Shown piece after piece: positions 47,268 to 60,756 of a DNA stretch of 64,000 bases (its first letter is position 1; every line of letters starts with the position of its first letter). The notes below the pieces were generated by a model. That model did no database searches, had not been told where the DNA came from, and saw nothing but the letters and a program-made list of their open reading frames with translations. Both the position numbers and the translations under genes were made by a program. Source of the DNA: Lunularia cruciata (Eukaryota; Streptophyta; Marchantiopsida; Lunulariales; Lunulariaceae); assembly GCA_948567375.1 (NCBI GenBank), contig OX419760.1, forward strand, positions 13,516,001 to 13,580,000, read 5' to 3'.

Positions 47268-50224
47268 ACACTCTCTACTATAACTTCTTCCAATGCTGGA
47301 TTCTGGTCAGTTAGCTAGACTTGCCGTACTTTCTTGCACTAAAAAATGTAACATGGTCATTAGCTCTGTCCTAAATTAGAGAGCTCTGAGTTGACCTCGC
47401 GAGCACGGAATACATGTAATCTACACTAAATTAGAAATTGAATCGAGTCTTGTACCTGCAATTGCAGGCTTTCTAATTACGCGACTGCATTGCATATTCC
47501 AATCTCGTGGTTGTGCCCCATTTTAGTTTAAAACATAGGTTTGACATTGAGAGCGTCTCGAAGGCAAGGGTCAGTTTCCTGGGACCTTTTTGTGAAATGC
47601 TGAGTTTGGTCTGCCCTTCTTTTCTTTATGATGATCGTTATACCCGGGTTGAAGCAAGAAAGCTACAGTAGTTTGAGTATTATTTTGGTGCTATGCATGA
47701 TGATGGTGGGCCTAATTGTTGAAAGCTAACTTTGAAGTCTCCACTCAATCTCTTTTCGGCTTACTTAGACCAATACTGGTGAAGTCGATCGCGGGAGAAA
47801 ATTCATTCTTGTCAAGAGTAGGCTCAGCTTCTTCTGTTAGAATCGTTTGAAGCTTTCTGGTTTCTTCCACGCGTTACGACTTAGCTTTTGTAATGGAGTT
47901 TGGACAGATCCCCAATTGTTTCATTCAACACAGACCCTCAGGAGACAATACAGATACGCAAGTTAGATTAATCCGCAAAGGTGTGAAAACGAATGAGTAG
48001 TAATGGATGGCATAGGAGTAGTCGTTATCATCGTCAAGTAGGACCGTAAAGCATGAGGAGCAGCCGCGCTCGATTGGACAAAGGTGTAGGAAATCTATGC
48101 TGCTGAGGAATAGGTATCTTCAAATTGGACATTCTGTGGACATTGGACATTGGACTTTTCCCACGGGTGTCAATTAAGGTTCCTAGTCAGGCTATACCAC
48201 TTCTTTACACACAGATTAATGAGACATATAACAGACTTTTGAGACTTTGAAATGGACAATTACGGTAATGACTAGGACCTCATGACAAGGTACTAAGAGC
48301 ATCAAGAGTATGCATGCTTGAAAGGAATTTCGGGTTTAGTTAGAATCTTCCTCACCTATTGACTCCAACTGTTCAGTCTTGTCCCCAGTATCTTCTACTT
48401 ATGAAAATAGCGGTTTGAGCAATGCACGAACGTGAATAGTGGTTCTCGCCTTACAATAGTGTAAAGTGAAGTTAGTTGTCACAAACAAAAGAGGTTGCGC
48501 CTACCGGAAGATCGGCATAAAAGATAGATGCGGTAAGAATCTTCTCCTTTGAGTTAAGAAGGTACCAAATATACGATGAATGTGAGCGTGTGAACAATCC
48601 CATCTTCATTCACCACCCCGACATGTCAGAAGTGAGGAAAAGGATCACCATGAGAAATTAAAAACATGTTGTTCGGGATACGATCTTCATATATTCCATC
48701 TCTAGTGAGAACTAGATAATTCGCTATGGATATACGAACTTATTGCCTATGGATATCTTGAGATTTTGAGGTCCCACTTTGAACCAATATGTACAAGACA
48801 GTCTTGGAGGAGTCAATTTCTTTGATTTGCTCCTATCCATATTGCATAGTGAAGACTCAATCCATCATGAACACAACCAAAGCTTCTTTCTCTTATGGAC
48901 CCACGGACCTCATTGAACCAGCAAGCACAATCTAGTCAGAGAAAAGATATGCAAAAAGTTCAAGTATAGTTAAATTCTTCTGTTTTATCTAAAGACAACG
49001 TTTAAATTCGTGGTGGTTAACAGTCGTGCATTGATTATGCACACGAGACGAAAGTCCCAATCAAGAGTGGAATGAAATAATGGAACGAACACAAAACTTG
49101 GAATAATCTGTGCTACAAGCTAACTTTGACGTATCCAGAAAGCCATGCTAAGATACTAAAAATCGACATATTTTTCTCTCGACTATCTATCACATTAGCA
49201 GTTTCAACCGTTGGACTTGACAGGTGAAAAGTGTCACACTGATCACTGGCGGTTCCACTTCAACCTCATGATTAGGTCAAGCCAGGCTTATGATCGTCCA
49301 TGGTATACAGACAAGTGCATTATAAATATGGTGAGTGAATGAATGAATGAATGAATGATTGAGTGACATTGATGAGTAGAAGAATCTCACGGGTGTAAGC
49401 AAGTAGTCCTTCTGATCCATATACATAGTTGAGAATAAGGGTAAGATTCCTAAGCCCTGTTTCTTACAACCCAGTTTGGTCCCAGCTTTTGGTATCGTGG
49501 GACTGTTTCGCTGTCCTACAGATGGGGCCATGTGTACAAGATTAGAATCATAAAGTCTGCGGGATGTATTGACCACCTTCACATGCGAGAGGGCTAAGGA
49601 GGTGGAAACCGAAGAGACGGGGATGCAGGATTAGTGCTCACTCTTTCTTACGGTACTGTAGAAGGAAGGACACTACATATGTAACGAGTTGTGTGCTGAC
49701 AAAGTTTGGTGTTAGAACGCCGGTTTATTTTACCATCACGAAAGGTTGAGGGAGGAAGGGAAGGTAGGAAGGAAGGAGGGAGGGAGGGAGATTATGAGTT
49801 TTCAGACTTCCGATCGATGATTGTGAATGAGATCCAGCTTGGGGTTTATGTGGAGGTTTATTTCAGTAATTGCGCTTCCGGACACGCCAAATCGAGGAGT
49901 GTGCAGGTTGAGAGAGACTCTGGGTGGCATGATTTGAGCTGGATCGAGTGAACGAAGCATCGTTGATGTGGAAGCGGTGAGATCAATGAACGCATGTGAC
50001 TAACTTGGCACACCGGGACATTATTTTACTGTGAGAGAGTGCTTTGGTAGGGAGTTTTAATTTGTGATGTTTGTTGGAGGGATGAAGGTCTCGAGGAGGG
50101 AGGGGCTGATCGCTTCGCATGTGAGTCTGTCGTCCTAATCTCCATTGTGATCCACTGTTGCCGTATAAGTAGTCACGGTATCGGCAGTGAACGAATTCGG
50201 GTAGAATTGATGTTTTAGGGGTCC
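47268..50224. other. Intergenic region, no gene recognised
   Basis: About 3 kb with only short unconvincing frames on either strand. It contains a GAAT tetranucleotide microsatellite (49331-49360) and a GGAA/GGGA purine run (49748-49792). Confidence 0.5.
49331..49360. repeat. GAAT tetranucleotide microsatellite
   Basis: About six tandem GAAT/GAATG-type units in non-coding DNA. Confidence 0.85.
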
Positions 50225-53200
50225 ATGGTTTTTAGTGGGGAAACAGGCCCGCCGGTGAAACTCCCAGAGGAGCAACAAAGTCTTCTCGGTGACATGCAGA
50301 GATGGTATTCAGAAGGACATCAAGATCCTCGACGTGCTGGTAGCGATGTCCATAGTCAACCTGATCAGTAAGTAGCTGCGCAATGAAAGACGCTGTTCAT
50401 CGATTAAGATTTCAACGAGATTTTTCCACTTCTATTGATAGTAGTAGCAAAGTCTCAGAGACGAGGTCAGAGACGGATAACTGAGTTTATGAACAGATAT
50501 AACTTGGCTGGTTATTTTATTCTTTCGGACATCTGAAGTAAACAGGTTGACGCTGATTTTACATGCTTTGGGAACTTATGTGACGAAACCGATTGGATTT
50601 ATTTTCGGGAGCAGATTCACAGACATAGTTCCAGCGCTTCCTGTGTACAAAAAGAAACAAAAGGCCAGCACGTTGGGTGCTCTGTTGTACTGCATTCTAC
50701 TGGTATGACTCACATATAAGCATCGATCCTTAGTACCCATTTCTTTACCACTTCTTGTCCACTTATGCATGTTTTAGACCTGGAAGTCGTGAACGGGAGT
50801 TGATGTCTCACTTGACTTGGTAATGCAGGGATTCTATGCGGCGCTGATTCTAGTCTCATCGCTGTTCGTGATTCTCCCCCATGACTATCTAATTCTGCCC
50901 ATTACATGCAGCTGCAATGTTGTCTTTCTTGTAATTACAGGTGCATTTCTCCTTTGGGTATCACAACAAAATCGTTGCAAAAGTTTCTGTAGAAAAGATA
51001 TTTCTAGGTTCTGGGAGCCCATTGACTGTTTCATACACTATCTGAACTACATTTCGACACTTTAGTTGTATATAGAGATTCCAGGTTGTAACGAAGAGAA
51101 TAGAGGCACTTTAAGGATTCTGAGTATGAGGTTGTGAATTTGGAGCAGGTATACTGCAAAGACATCTGATTGCTGAACAACAGAAGGAACAACGAGAGGT
51201 CCATACTCTACATTTTGATCTTACTATGTTGGACCATTTTCTCATCTTGTGTCGTTCGTTCTTCAGAGGTGATGTGATTTCACGCAATTGAATTGCATGC
51301 CGTCCTTGAAGAGATTCTCACGTCTCCTCGTGGCATAAGCCTGGAGTGTAGAAAAGCTAGTCTCTGTCAATGAATTCAGAATTTTGCTGCTACCTTCGCT
51401 ATAGAGAGGTTAGTAGAAGAAAACCAAGGTGTTCTTCATTCTGCTCTTGGCACAAGTTTGAGTTATTCAAACACATTGCATGTCTATGAATGTATCTTAC
51501 AACCTATTTTTGTTCTCTGATCACAGGGATACCTCCGCTTCAGCAAGCGTCTGGAATGGATAATACAACTGCCTTTTGCAGTTTTCTCATTCGGTAACAA
51601 GGATATATTTTCTGCACTACCTGGCTTTGCGCTTCAACCCCAAGCTTGATAGCGCAGGAGATGGACGACATGCTGATGCTCGAGAAATCATGGATATTCT
51701 TATGATTGACAGGAACGGGAGCGCTGCTCTTGGTGGTAGTATGGCAGCCTGCCGAACGACAACTTTGGATTACTCCCTTATTTGTTGTAAGGTACGAGTC
51801 TGAAACTGCACGGAAGTCTTGAATACAACAAGCATAAACTGGAATATTTGCGTACTTCAAATGGCGTAATTGACCATGTGTTGATATGGAATTCCTCGTT
51901 ACCTGCACTGTTAGGTTATTCGGGTATAGTTATTTTGCGGCTATATTGTTCCAGACTAAAGTCTTCGTCTGTCATCCGTGGGTGTGGGATCCCCCGTTAC
52001 CTGAACGCTTCTGCATACCATCCTTAGTATATGCTGCCTTCAGCTTGTCTTCTAATGAACTCTGTTTCAGTTTAGTTTGTGGACATTCCGCTGATACTGA
52101 CCTTACTCTGGTCTATGTAGGGTGTTTGTGTTGGTGGAGATAGTTCTGGTAATAATTTTGATTGCAACTTTCACTCGTACGTTCTTCCGACCATCATCTT
52201 TCTGTTGCAAACGTGGAAGTCACCTCAGATAACCATCGTCTCATTTCGTTATTCTCCTTCACATGAACAGCAGGCTACGTTACTGTCAGGATTCGAGCGT
52301 CGTTCATGCGCTTTACAAATGAATATAATGTGACGTGGTGGAAACCAGTTGAGCTGTATCCACTGTAGACTACGCCTGCCAATTTATCCCAAGGTGTTGA
52401 CTTTTGTCTCTTAGGCAAGGTAAGCAAGCATCATGCGGTTGAGAGACACCCCGACGTGATGAACTCGTTATACTCGGCTTTGAATCCTCCACCGTCGCTA
52501 CATAACACAAGGTGAGTGTCATTCAAGGAGCCTTTGGTTAGTTAGACATACATTCTGTCAGCAAGTAAAATGCATCATTTCAAAAATCACAAGTGAACAG
52601 CTTTGATTGAGTCGGTGATACGAGGTTTTGAAGCACAAGCTGCATAAATTGAATAAGCCGCCTGTAATTTCATAACGTAAATAGAACCAGTCAAGCTAAC
52701 TCTAGATTTCTCGACGTGGTATCGGTGGGTAGTCCGTCATCGCGTTAGCTCTTACTACAAACCTCGCTGCTGCAGAAACAACGATGGAGGATTGGCTGAG
52801 CAGCAAGCAATGCTACTCCATTATCAGCAGGACAATTTACGTTATCTCAGTGAAGAGGTGCAGCAAAGCCCAGTGTGAAGGAATGGCTTGATTGCTTTGT
52901 TTAATGGCAGCATATGGTTCAGAAGCACGTAGCGAGATATGTCCTTTGTGCTCGCTACGGTAGTTTTTCGTATAATCTTCTTGTGCATGGAAGACAACTA
53001 GAAGTGTAGAAATCTGGTATCTTGTTTAGTGCTGCAATGCTAACAGCAATTAAGCTTCTGAGACGAGGATTGATATTATTTATGAATTAGCGCATTTATT
53101 GGATTAGGAAATAATCCGACATGAGTGAAGACACTTCTCCTAACCAGCAGTTGTGGAAACTGCAGATCTTAAGACTGCAAGAGACCCTGAGTAAGCTCGA

Positions 53201-54458
53201 TCGGTCTCAAGACGGCAGCACCCCTCAGGTTTTAAAGCCGCTCGCTTTTAAGTGTTTGGTGACTAATAAGAAAAGCAATCCAGTGTGTGAATCATTTCTG
53301 GCTTCGTTTTGGTGGAGTCGTTTTCGTAATACAAAGCAAGTTCCAGTTTTAGACAACTTTCCTGACATGTTCGCCTTGTTCCTCCTTTGCAGGTTGATGT
53401 CGTGCATCTCTTGTCAGCTCGTGAGCAGGAGCTCCGAGCTATTACTGCTGAGGTACAAGTGGACCGACGATTGGAGGCAGTAAAACATCACAGTTTGCTA
53501 ATTCTTTGATTAGAAGGCCAGGCAAATCTTCAATATCGGGAGCAATACAGAAACAAGAATTATTGATTGATGCAGATATTTTGATAACATTTCTTTGTTA
53601 TGAGCAATGATCGATAGTGTACTTTTGCTGAAGAGAACTGCTAACATTGGGGTATCTCCCTGATCATAAATGTGTGGCTTCAGCGTGATCAATTGCTCTC
53701 TGAAATACGATTGGCCAGAACTGTCATTTCTGAGCGAGATGAAGACATCTTGCGGGTTCGAGCTATCAATGATCAGGTCCGGAACGTCTCAACGATTTCG
53801 TTATGTGTTTGGCAATGTTTTTCAATGTTCATTACCTTTAGAGAAGGAACAGAGTAGTACTAGCTACATATTTCCATGAATAACTCCGTTGGTTATTGCG
53901 ACGTAGCCCATAGCGTTTCCTTGTATCGTAAGTTGATGGATACTTTCAACTGCATAGTCGGTGTATGGCGCAAAGATGCTCTAGAGATATGAGATCAAAC
54001 GTATGAAATGATTCTCTGTTCTTAATTTATCAAAAAACAGTATGTCGAAGAAAATCAGCGGGTAAGGGCAATGCTGGATGAGTGGAGTTCACGAACAGCC
54101 AAGGTACATATCGTAGGGCTTCCGCAGTATCTTTACAAAGAGTTGCTTCAAGCATCTGTTGCAGGAGTTCTGAGTTCGCTCGCCATTTTGTGTATGATGA
54201 GAAGCGCAGTCCTTTCTAAAGCAGGCGTATCTATCCTTATGCGTGGAGCAAATTTCTATTTTTCAGAAGAAGTGGCTCTTCAGTCGTCTGGTTAGTAGTT
54301 CTCCTCTTTTAATGGAATATATTGAAGTGAAACTGATGTTTATGGAATTCTTCTTATCTAATCTACAGCTGGAGATTGCTCTTGAAGCAGAGCGGCTCTC
54401 GAATGCAGATCTTCACAAGAGGTTTGCAGTGCTACGACAACTCTCTGAATCTAAATAG
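50225..54458 (+). CDS. Unrecognised membrane and coiled-coil protein, 14 exons
   Basis: Exons chained by GT-AG sites in consistent phase: 50225-50367, 50546-50702, 50829-50940, 51149-51198, 51527-51593, 51658-51791, 52429-52511, 52776-52857, 53148-53228, 53393-53452, 53684-53776, 54041-54103, 54267-54290 and 54369-54458, about 412 residues. Residues about 90-140 hold two hydrophobic segments (LLYCILLGFYAALILVSSLF and LILPITCSCNVVFLVIT), likely membrane spans. A middle region has FSFGDGRHADAREIMDILMI. From about 255 to the end the protein is charged and heptad-like (LSAREQELRAITAE, EIRLARTVISERDEDILRVR, LEIALEAERLSNADL), likely a coiled coil. I do not recognise the family. Exon 7, exon 9 (a CAGCAG acceptor pair) and the 24-base exon 13 are the least certain. 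It could be two genes, with a break between 51791 and 53121. Confidence 0.6.
51988..52019 (+). repeat. Dispersed intronic motif, copy in intron 6 of the 50225-54458 gene
   Basis: GATCCCCCGTTACCTGAACG then CTTCTGCATACC; compare 24347-24377 and 43386-43418. Confidence 0.5.
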
Positions 54459-57400
54459 AACCAAACACTCGGAAGGAATTGAATATGCATACAAGTCAGA
54501 CGCTCCAGAAAGAATAAACTCACATTTAACCTAAAGCTTCACTTCAGTCGTGTCACTAGAGGCCGATGCATATGCCTTCCTTGTTTGATTCCTATATGAA
54601 CAGCAGAAGAAATGTCTGCACAAAGAGTAAGAATAGATATGTGTAGACATGAGTAACTCTCACCTACCATACTTTGTAACATAAACCAGCCTGAAACTAG
54701 TAGTCCGAGGATTCGGTAAGCCAAAAGTTTCCTGATGATTTGACGTGTTTCGAGAGAAGGTCTTGCTTGAGTAAGGTCCCTGCATGGATTCTATGCTTGG
54801 AAGGAAGTCAAATGGCTAAAGATCAACTTATCTTGGTCATCATGGATCTGATTTAGTTTTGCGTTTTCTTAGTATATATGAACAGTTGAATATGGAGCTG
54901 GAAGCCAGCGTGGAGTTTGTAACTATGTTAGATGGTGGCCATGGATTGTAAAATAATTCGTTTAGTGGCTCTAACTCTCGAATGGAGGATGGGATGAGCT
55001 CCTTGTATGACTAGATGGTTAAAACGTAATCTTAGTAAGATAGGAAGTGCGTGTAAAGATTCCAAGCACTCATAGATTCTTTGGAACTCAATCTTACAAA
55101 CAGGTCCACCCTGGTGTTACGTATACAAGAATCCCTGCCTGTGGCTGTGTAGCTAGTTATGCCATTTGTTACTATGCTAGAACCTTTTGTGATGATGTAG
55201 CAATAAATTCTACTCTACACGTTCTGAAGTCATTGTAAAAGACGCTTTCGTTATTCTTCACCACAGTTTCTATTTTGCAGAATGCTATAAATCTCAACAA
55301 CCAACAGAAAGCTGTCAAAGCCCAACCGCAGAAGGGAGAGTCGCACCCAACGAGTTTGGGGATGAAAACCATCACGTCTATGAGAGTTTAAGACGGGGTA
55401 TAACCATGACAAATTTCGTGTTCTCTGATTCTTGACTGGTCCTACGGCATGTTCAATCCACTCTTCCTGAGTATTGAAAATCAATATATTGACGTGAGAA
55501 ACTCTCACTCTCATCTCGGGCACTATCGTCTCTTCTTTCTCTGTCGGCATTCGGAAATGATGGATCGCTTTGAACGCAATTTGCACTTCTGTGAGTGAAG
55601 TAAATGAGGCAAGCGGTTGTCCTTTCTAATTTATTCCATAGTCGATGAGACAAATCTCCACCACAATAAAAATGCTTAATCTCAACAATTCGTCACCCTT
55701 TAACCATGCAGTGAAATTGACTTTCGAAACAGTAACACAACTTCATGATGGACAAGCGTCTATCCCTCCCAAGATAAAAGGTGCTAATTGTTCAACTACA
55801 CAATTTCTATATCATTCTATATTTACAACATTCCTAAAGACACCGTCCACACAATCAACACTAACCATACTATTTCCAGTACTGCGCACGTGTCGCACAC
55901 AATGACCTATGCCACAAAATTCAGGCAACCAAAAACAAACTCAAGGACACCAGTATCTCCAATCCCATCTAGATCGCCGATACTAGTCCCATGGCCAGTT
56001 GATGGGTGACTACATTGCAACGGATGTAATTATCTTCGCTAGTCATAGTGAAATCAGTCCAAGTCGTTGCTTGACAGTCCCAATTTTCAGAAAGATTGTC
56101 GTGCTTCACTCAGTCCTCACTCAACTCGAAAAGTACGGAGTTGAGAAGCATCATGTTACTAACAACAAGGGGATGGAAGTTCAAGCGAAGTAAGGGGAGT
56201 AAAAGGAAGACAAAGCACTAAAGCTGTTCGGTAGAGCAAATACTTTTGATTAAACACATATATACACACACACACGCACATATGATTGAGGGAATTTCCG
56301 TACTGTCTGTGAGAGAGAATCACCGAAGCAATGCACTTGAGTGCTTCGAACAGAACAGCCCTTCAATTCTGTCCACCTGCCCTGTTCTGTCCTCGAAAGA
56401 ACACCCGAATCAAACATCTCGCGGTACAGTTGTTTCTGGCCAAGAAGTTCGTGACTTATGCTCTGCAGTGTGCAGGCACGCCGGCTTTTGAAGGACCAAT
56501 ATACACTATCTTTATGGATCCATCAAGCAACATGATTTGTCTATTAACAGTACATGCGCAGAGGTAGATCAATCTCCCAGTATTTACGACATTACAGTCA
56601 TCTGGTTGGACAATATGAGTCTCTGAGAAGGAACAGTTTCAATTCCTTGTTCAATCTCATGGAGACCACGCAACCCCAGTTTCCACGTTGCCTAGACTTG
56701 TTCTGTAGCTTGAAGAATGAATCCACATGATCTGCCCCACCGCTCGTGCAGGCCCCCGTCAAATCCTTTGGTAGTGTCCGTACCCGTCTCCCATGTGGAA
56801 GAGTCAAGAGTTCATTCTATACGGCCCCAGGGTTGACCCGTTCACGGATCTGGGCTACTCGAGTTCAACCAGGGTACCCAGATATTATTGTGTCACGTTC
56901 GTTTCATGAATGTGACAAATCAAGCGTCTGGTTTGTCATCACTTGAAGGGATCGGTTAGCATGCACAGGAGGAGGAGGAGGAGGAGGAGGTCCACATTTT
57001 TCTGGGAGATAACGCAGGTTTACATAGTTTCTAACTATTCAGTGGATTTTGACGAATGTGATAGAAACAGCGCCATGACCATGAAATCACTCGAGGTTAA
57101 AGTAAACAAGGCAAATAACGTTCGAAGATTGTCCTCGAGGTTGAAGGATCCAAGGACATATAACTTATGAAGGTTTTCCTGCGCCAATTGCAAGTACGAC
57201 ATTCCCAAGGCACTGTAGGTAAGTTGGTGCCAAGAATTAGAAGTGTTTGCTAGCAGTTAAGAAATTTCGCATTGCTAGCAGAATTTAGACCACTGTAGGC
57301 GGTAATACACCCCAGATTCAACCAACCAAGCAGAAAAGTGAATCTATGTGAACATTGGTCCCCTTACTGCTTACTCCATTTCCTTAGCAGGAGATCTAGC

Positions 57401-58701
57401 TAGTGCTATCTCGTCTCCACAATTCTGAGACAACAATTCCAATTAACAGTGCTTGATTCAGATCTGCTCATATCCTGGACTTGCTAATGAACAATCGGTT
57501 GCAACTGGGGTTGATTGCCAAGAACCTTCACTTAGTCTTATTGCAAATGGAGGTTCGAAAGTTTCGCTTGTTCATTTGGGTGTTGATGTGTTCTATGTCT
57601 ATCATCGCAATATATACTTCCTTCTCAACGCAATCTCATAATCATGAGTGGTCTAGCCTTGAACTCTTAAGCTCTTTGCTAATCTTTTTCTCTCCGCTCC
57701 TATCTCCCATGTTGCATGAGAGGATTGGAACAGAATTGGAGAGATTCTTACAAAGGGTATACCTAAACAAAGGGTGGGATGTTCAACAGGTTGATGAGAA
57801 GGCGACAGAAGTCAGAGGCTTCCACTAGCCCTGCGGCACAGTCTACAGTCAGTGCGAGGCAATTTTTCTTTCTACGATCGGAAGTACTCCTCTCTTGTTC
57901 CACGCATTTCAAACGGCAGCATTTGAAGACAGATATTCGTTGTAAAAGCAAACTCGACCCTCGCATTTCAGATTCCAGAGTTGTAAACCAGAGTTGTATT
58001 ACCAATCATACAGTAGTTACTACAAATCAATAATTGGATCGACATTTGGCATATGTCTACCTGTTCTCCCGGATTGACGCTGTCTGCGTCCAGGCCATCA
58101 TCGGCGGAAGCCCTTGGAAGATGAGACGACCAAAAATTGCCTCACTCTGTGTTGATCACCTGCCGATAGGGCCCAACCTGTCAAGTTCCACGCAGTTTTC
58201 ACCTAGCCACACTGAGTGTTCACTACTAGCTCGATTCCATCTAAAAGTATGCCCTTAGGTATGATATATTACCGGCCGATCTAAGATTCGTAGTCCGCCT
58301 GAGATTTATTGCATGAATCTATAAAGTGCCTGAAGCATACTCCGTGGTTCAGTTTCTTTGGGCCTTAATGATAACTGTGGGTACTCGATACCGCTGAAAT
58401 TCCTGGCGTAGATTCACCTTGAACAATTTCAACATAGAAAGGATATCATTTCTGTGTTGAAATTCACCTTGTCATAAAATGGGGTGATGTGGGGATTAAG
58501 CTTCTTTCTGTTTCTTGCAAACCGACCATGTTCAAACGGCGTGCGTTGCATATATCTCCTCTGTCTTGATGAGAGGGATAGGCACAGGAAGCAGTCTCTT
58601 ACTTGCTTAGAAGTTGATAATGCTACTACAATCTCGAAAAATTTGGAGCCAATAGATGGACTGCGCAGAATAACCACTTCGCGGGGGAGGGAGACGTGGT
58701 T
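54459..58701. other. Intergenic region, no gene recognised
   Basis: About 4.2 kb. Short frames near 55250-55900 and 57450-58030 show no domain or in-phase partner. A GGA trinucleotide run is at 56961-56990 and a short CA-type repeat near 56262-56280. Confidence 0.45.
56961..56990. repeat. GGA trinucleotide microsatellite
   Basis: About eight tandem GGA units in non-coding DNA. Confidence 0.92.
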
Positions 58702-60756
58702 ATGGGAAAGAGTCAAACAGAAGCTTGCAGTGATATGGAGGCAGAATCTTCGTGTTCATATTTAAATCCCTGTCTTGTCTTGTCTATAAGTTTAGCAAGT
58801 ACCACTGCCCGCGATGTGGGAATATTAGCCGCTGTAAACCGTGATTTTGCCGAGGATGCCAAGTCGGACTTGGTGTGGAAGAAAATGTTGCCACCTGATC
58901 ACAGATGGATCGCAGAAAATGCGTAACAGGCGTCGAATCCACTATCGCTGGTTAAAACAACTTTATGAACAACTTTATAACTTAACGAATCACGTTCTTC
59001 TTGGACGTGGCTTTGATGTTAGCTCAACATCTGGATCTGTCTAAAATGTCTCTATTATCGATTCCGTTAAGTTTGCAGTGAAACTGTTACTGTGGCTCTG
59101 CTTACAGTAAAGAGTAGATGGTTGGTCTCTCCTGACTCAAGCAAGCAAATCCAGACTTGCATGATTGTGTCGAGTTTTGTCTCGGATATATGAGTCAAAG
59201 AATTTGGTAACTTCTAGATCTAGCGTTGGGTGGAGAGGGGTAGGAAGCTGACGACTTTCTCCTCATTTGCTGTTTCTCATGATCATTTATCTGGGATCTC
59301 ACTACTTCAGTTAAAGCGTAGAGCAGCCCATTAGTTTGTGATCGATCTTATGAATACTCAAGAGTGTGTAGACCCTTAGACCTGTAGCAACGGATCTTAG
59401 TGCTCGATGTTTTGAGTCTCATTAATATCTGACGTTGTCGATTCCTTCTGATGTGACAGGGATATGGGATGGATAAGCATACTGGTGGTATATATCGAAA
59501 CATATTCTGCGAGGTCACTGTACGACACTTGGGGCAGTGAACCAGCTTATTGGAAATGGATCAACGACAAGGACGGTGCCAGGTACATTTTATACTGATT
59601 ATGATGCCACGCTCATTGTGCAGACACTTTTATCCATCTTAGATGTTATGCGCATCCTCATCTCCTAGTTGAGGAGAAAGGTAAGCAACAGCGCCGGCTA
59701 TTTTGATATTCTGGGATGAATCGTGTCCAAGTAGCTATTGAGGAAGCGCTTACTTGTGAAAATTGTGAGCTTCAAAACCAGATCCATAGTTTACACCTCT
59801 TATCTTACTCCAGTTCTGTCTTCTTCTGGGTAAGAAACAACTCCCTTGGTTTACGTGATGGGAGACAACGCCGGTCTTCTTTAACACTCCATGATCCATC
59901 GCTTTGTTCATCTGTTGCAACATTCAAAGCACAGGAATCAATCCGTAAGCATGGGCATTCCTTAATTTCTGGCATAGAAAGAATTGACTTCCGCTCAGGT
60001 CACTCCCTACATGGATGCCTTGGCCAAATTACGGGCTCAATTAGTCAAGGGCTGGAGCGAGTCAGCATTGTACAGCCGCTAAGCTTGCCATCCGTATACA
60101 TTCAGCACTGTGGGGAAACGTGGCCAATCGTGTAAGTCTTTGACGATGCTTGCACCTAACCAACTCTTGGTCGTATTATAGTAATCGATGTACAGCCTCT
60201 AAGCTCACCATCGGTATGCATATGGCTCTGTGGGGAAATGTTGCCAATCTTCTAAGTCTTTGACGATGCTTACACCTTACTAATGGTTGGTGGTGTTAAA
60301 TTAATCGGTCCGCCACAGATTTGAGGAAGTTGCTTTCTTGAACAGTGTCTGCTGGTTGGAACTGAAAGGTGAAATCAAAACGAAGCTTCTCCCAGGGAAG
60401 TATACGCTTTCTTGGGTTCTCAAATTTAAACCGAGTCTATCCAGTCACATGGGGAGCTGGAGAAATGTGCCAGTCAGATTCACCCCGATAGCTGGTGACC
60501 AAGCTCAAGAATCTGAGATCCTTTTCCCTCCCAACCCCAGAATGGAACATGCACGTGCGCACTGGATCGATGATAATAACCTCCTGGTTCGATGTATTAT
60601 GCTGGAGAATTCTATGTAAGAGATGGCCTACTCATTCAGAACATCGGGGAACTGCACCTGAGATTCGAATTGAAAGAGATTAAAAGTCCGTGGTGGAACG
60701 TGGTGGAACGTGGTATGTTCGTCGACGGCAATATAATCAGGCAACAGATGACGTAG
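58702..60756 (+). pseudogene. F-box / phloem-protein-2 (PP2) lectin-like gene, probable pseudogene
   Basis: The first part (58702-58926) encodes an F-box-like segment: ISLASTTARDVGILAAVNRDF then AEDAKSDLVWKKMLPPDH, the pattern that precedes the lectin domain in plant PP2-B proteins. A shifted frame continues with LYNLTNHVLLGRGFD. An exon at 59460-59582 gives YGMDKHTGGIYR, then SARSLYDTWGSEPAYWKW. The last exon, 60319-60756, gives FEEVAFLNSVCWLELKGEI, then SMYYAGEFYVRDGLL and SPWWNVVERGMFVDG. Junction phase 59582/60319 is correct. Reading it through needs three single-base shifts, near 58920 (an A run), near 59500 and near 60585. Three breaks favour a pseudogene over sequence error. Intact relatives act in SCF ubiquitin ligases and may bind glycans. 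Confidence 0.75.
60069..60308. repeat. Tandem duplication in the last intron of the PP2 relic, period 120
   Basis: Unit 1 (60069-60188) and unit 2 (60189-60308) share TGTACAGCC, GGGGAAA, GTTGCCAAT/GTGGCCAAT and TAAGTCTTTGACGATGCTT in order, with many substitutions. Confidence 0.82.
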
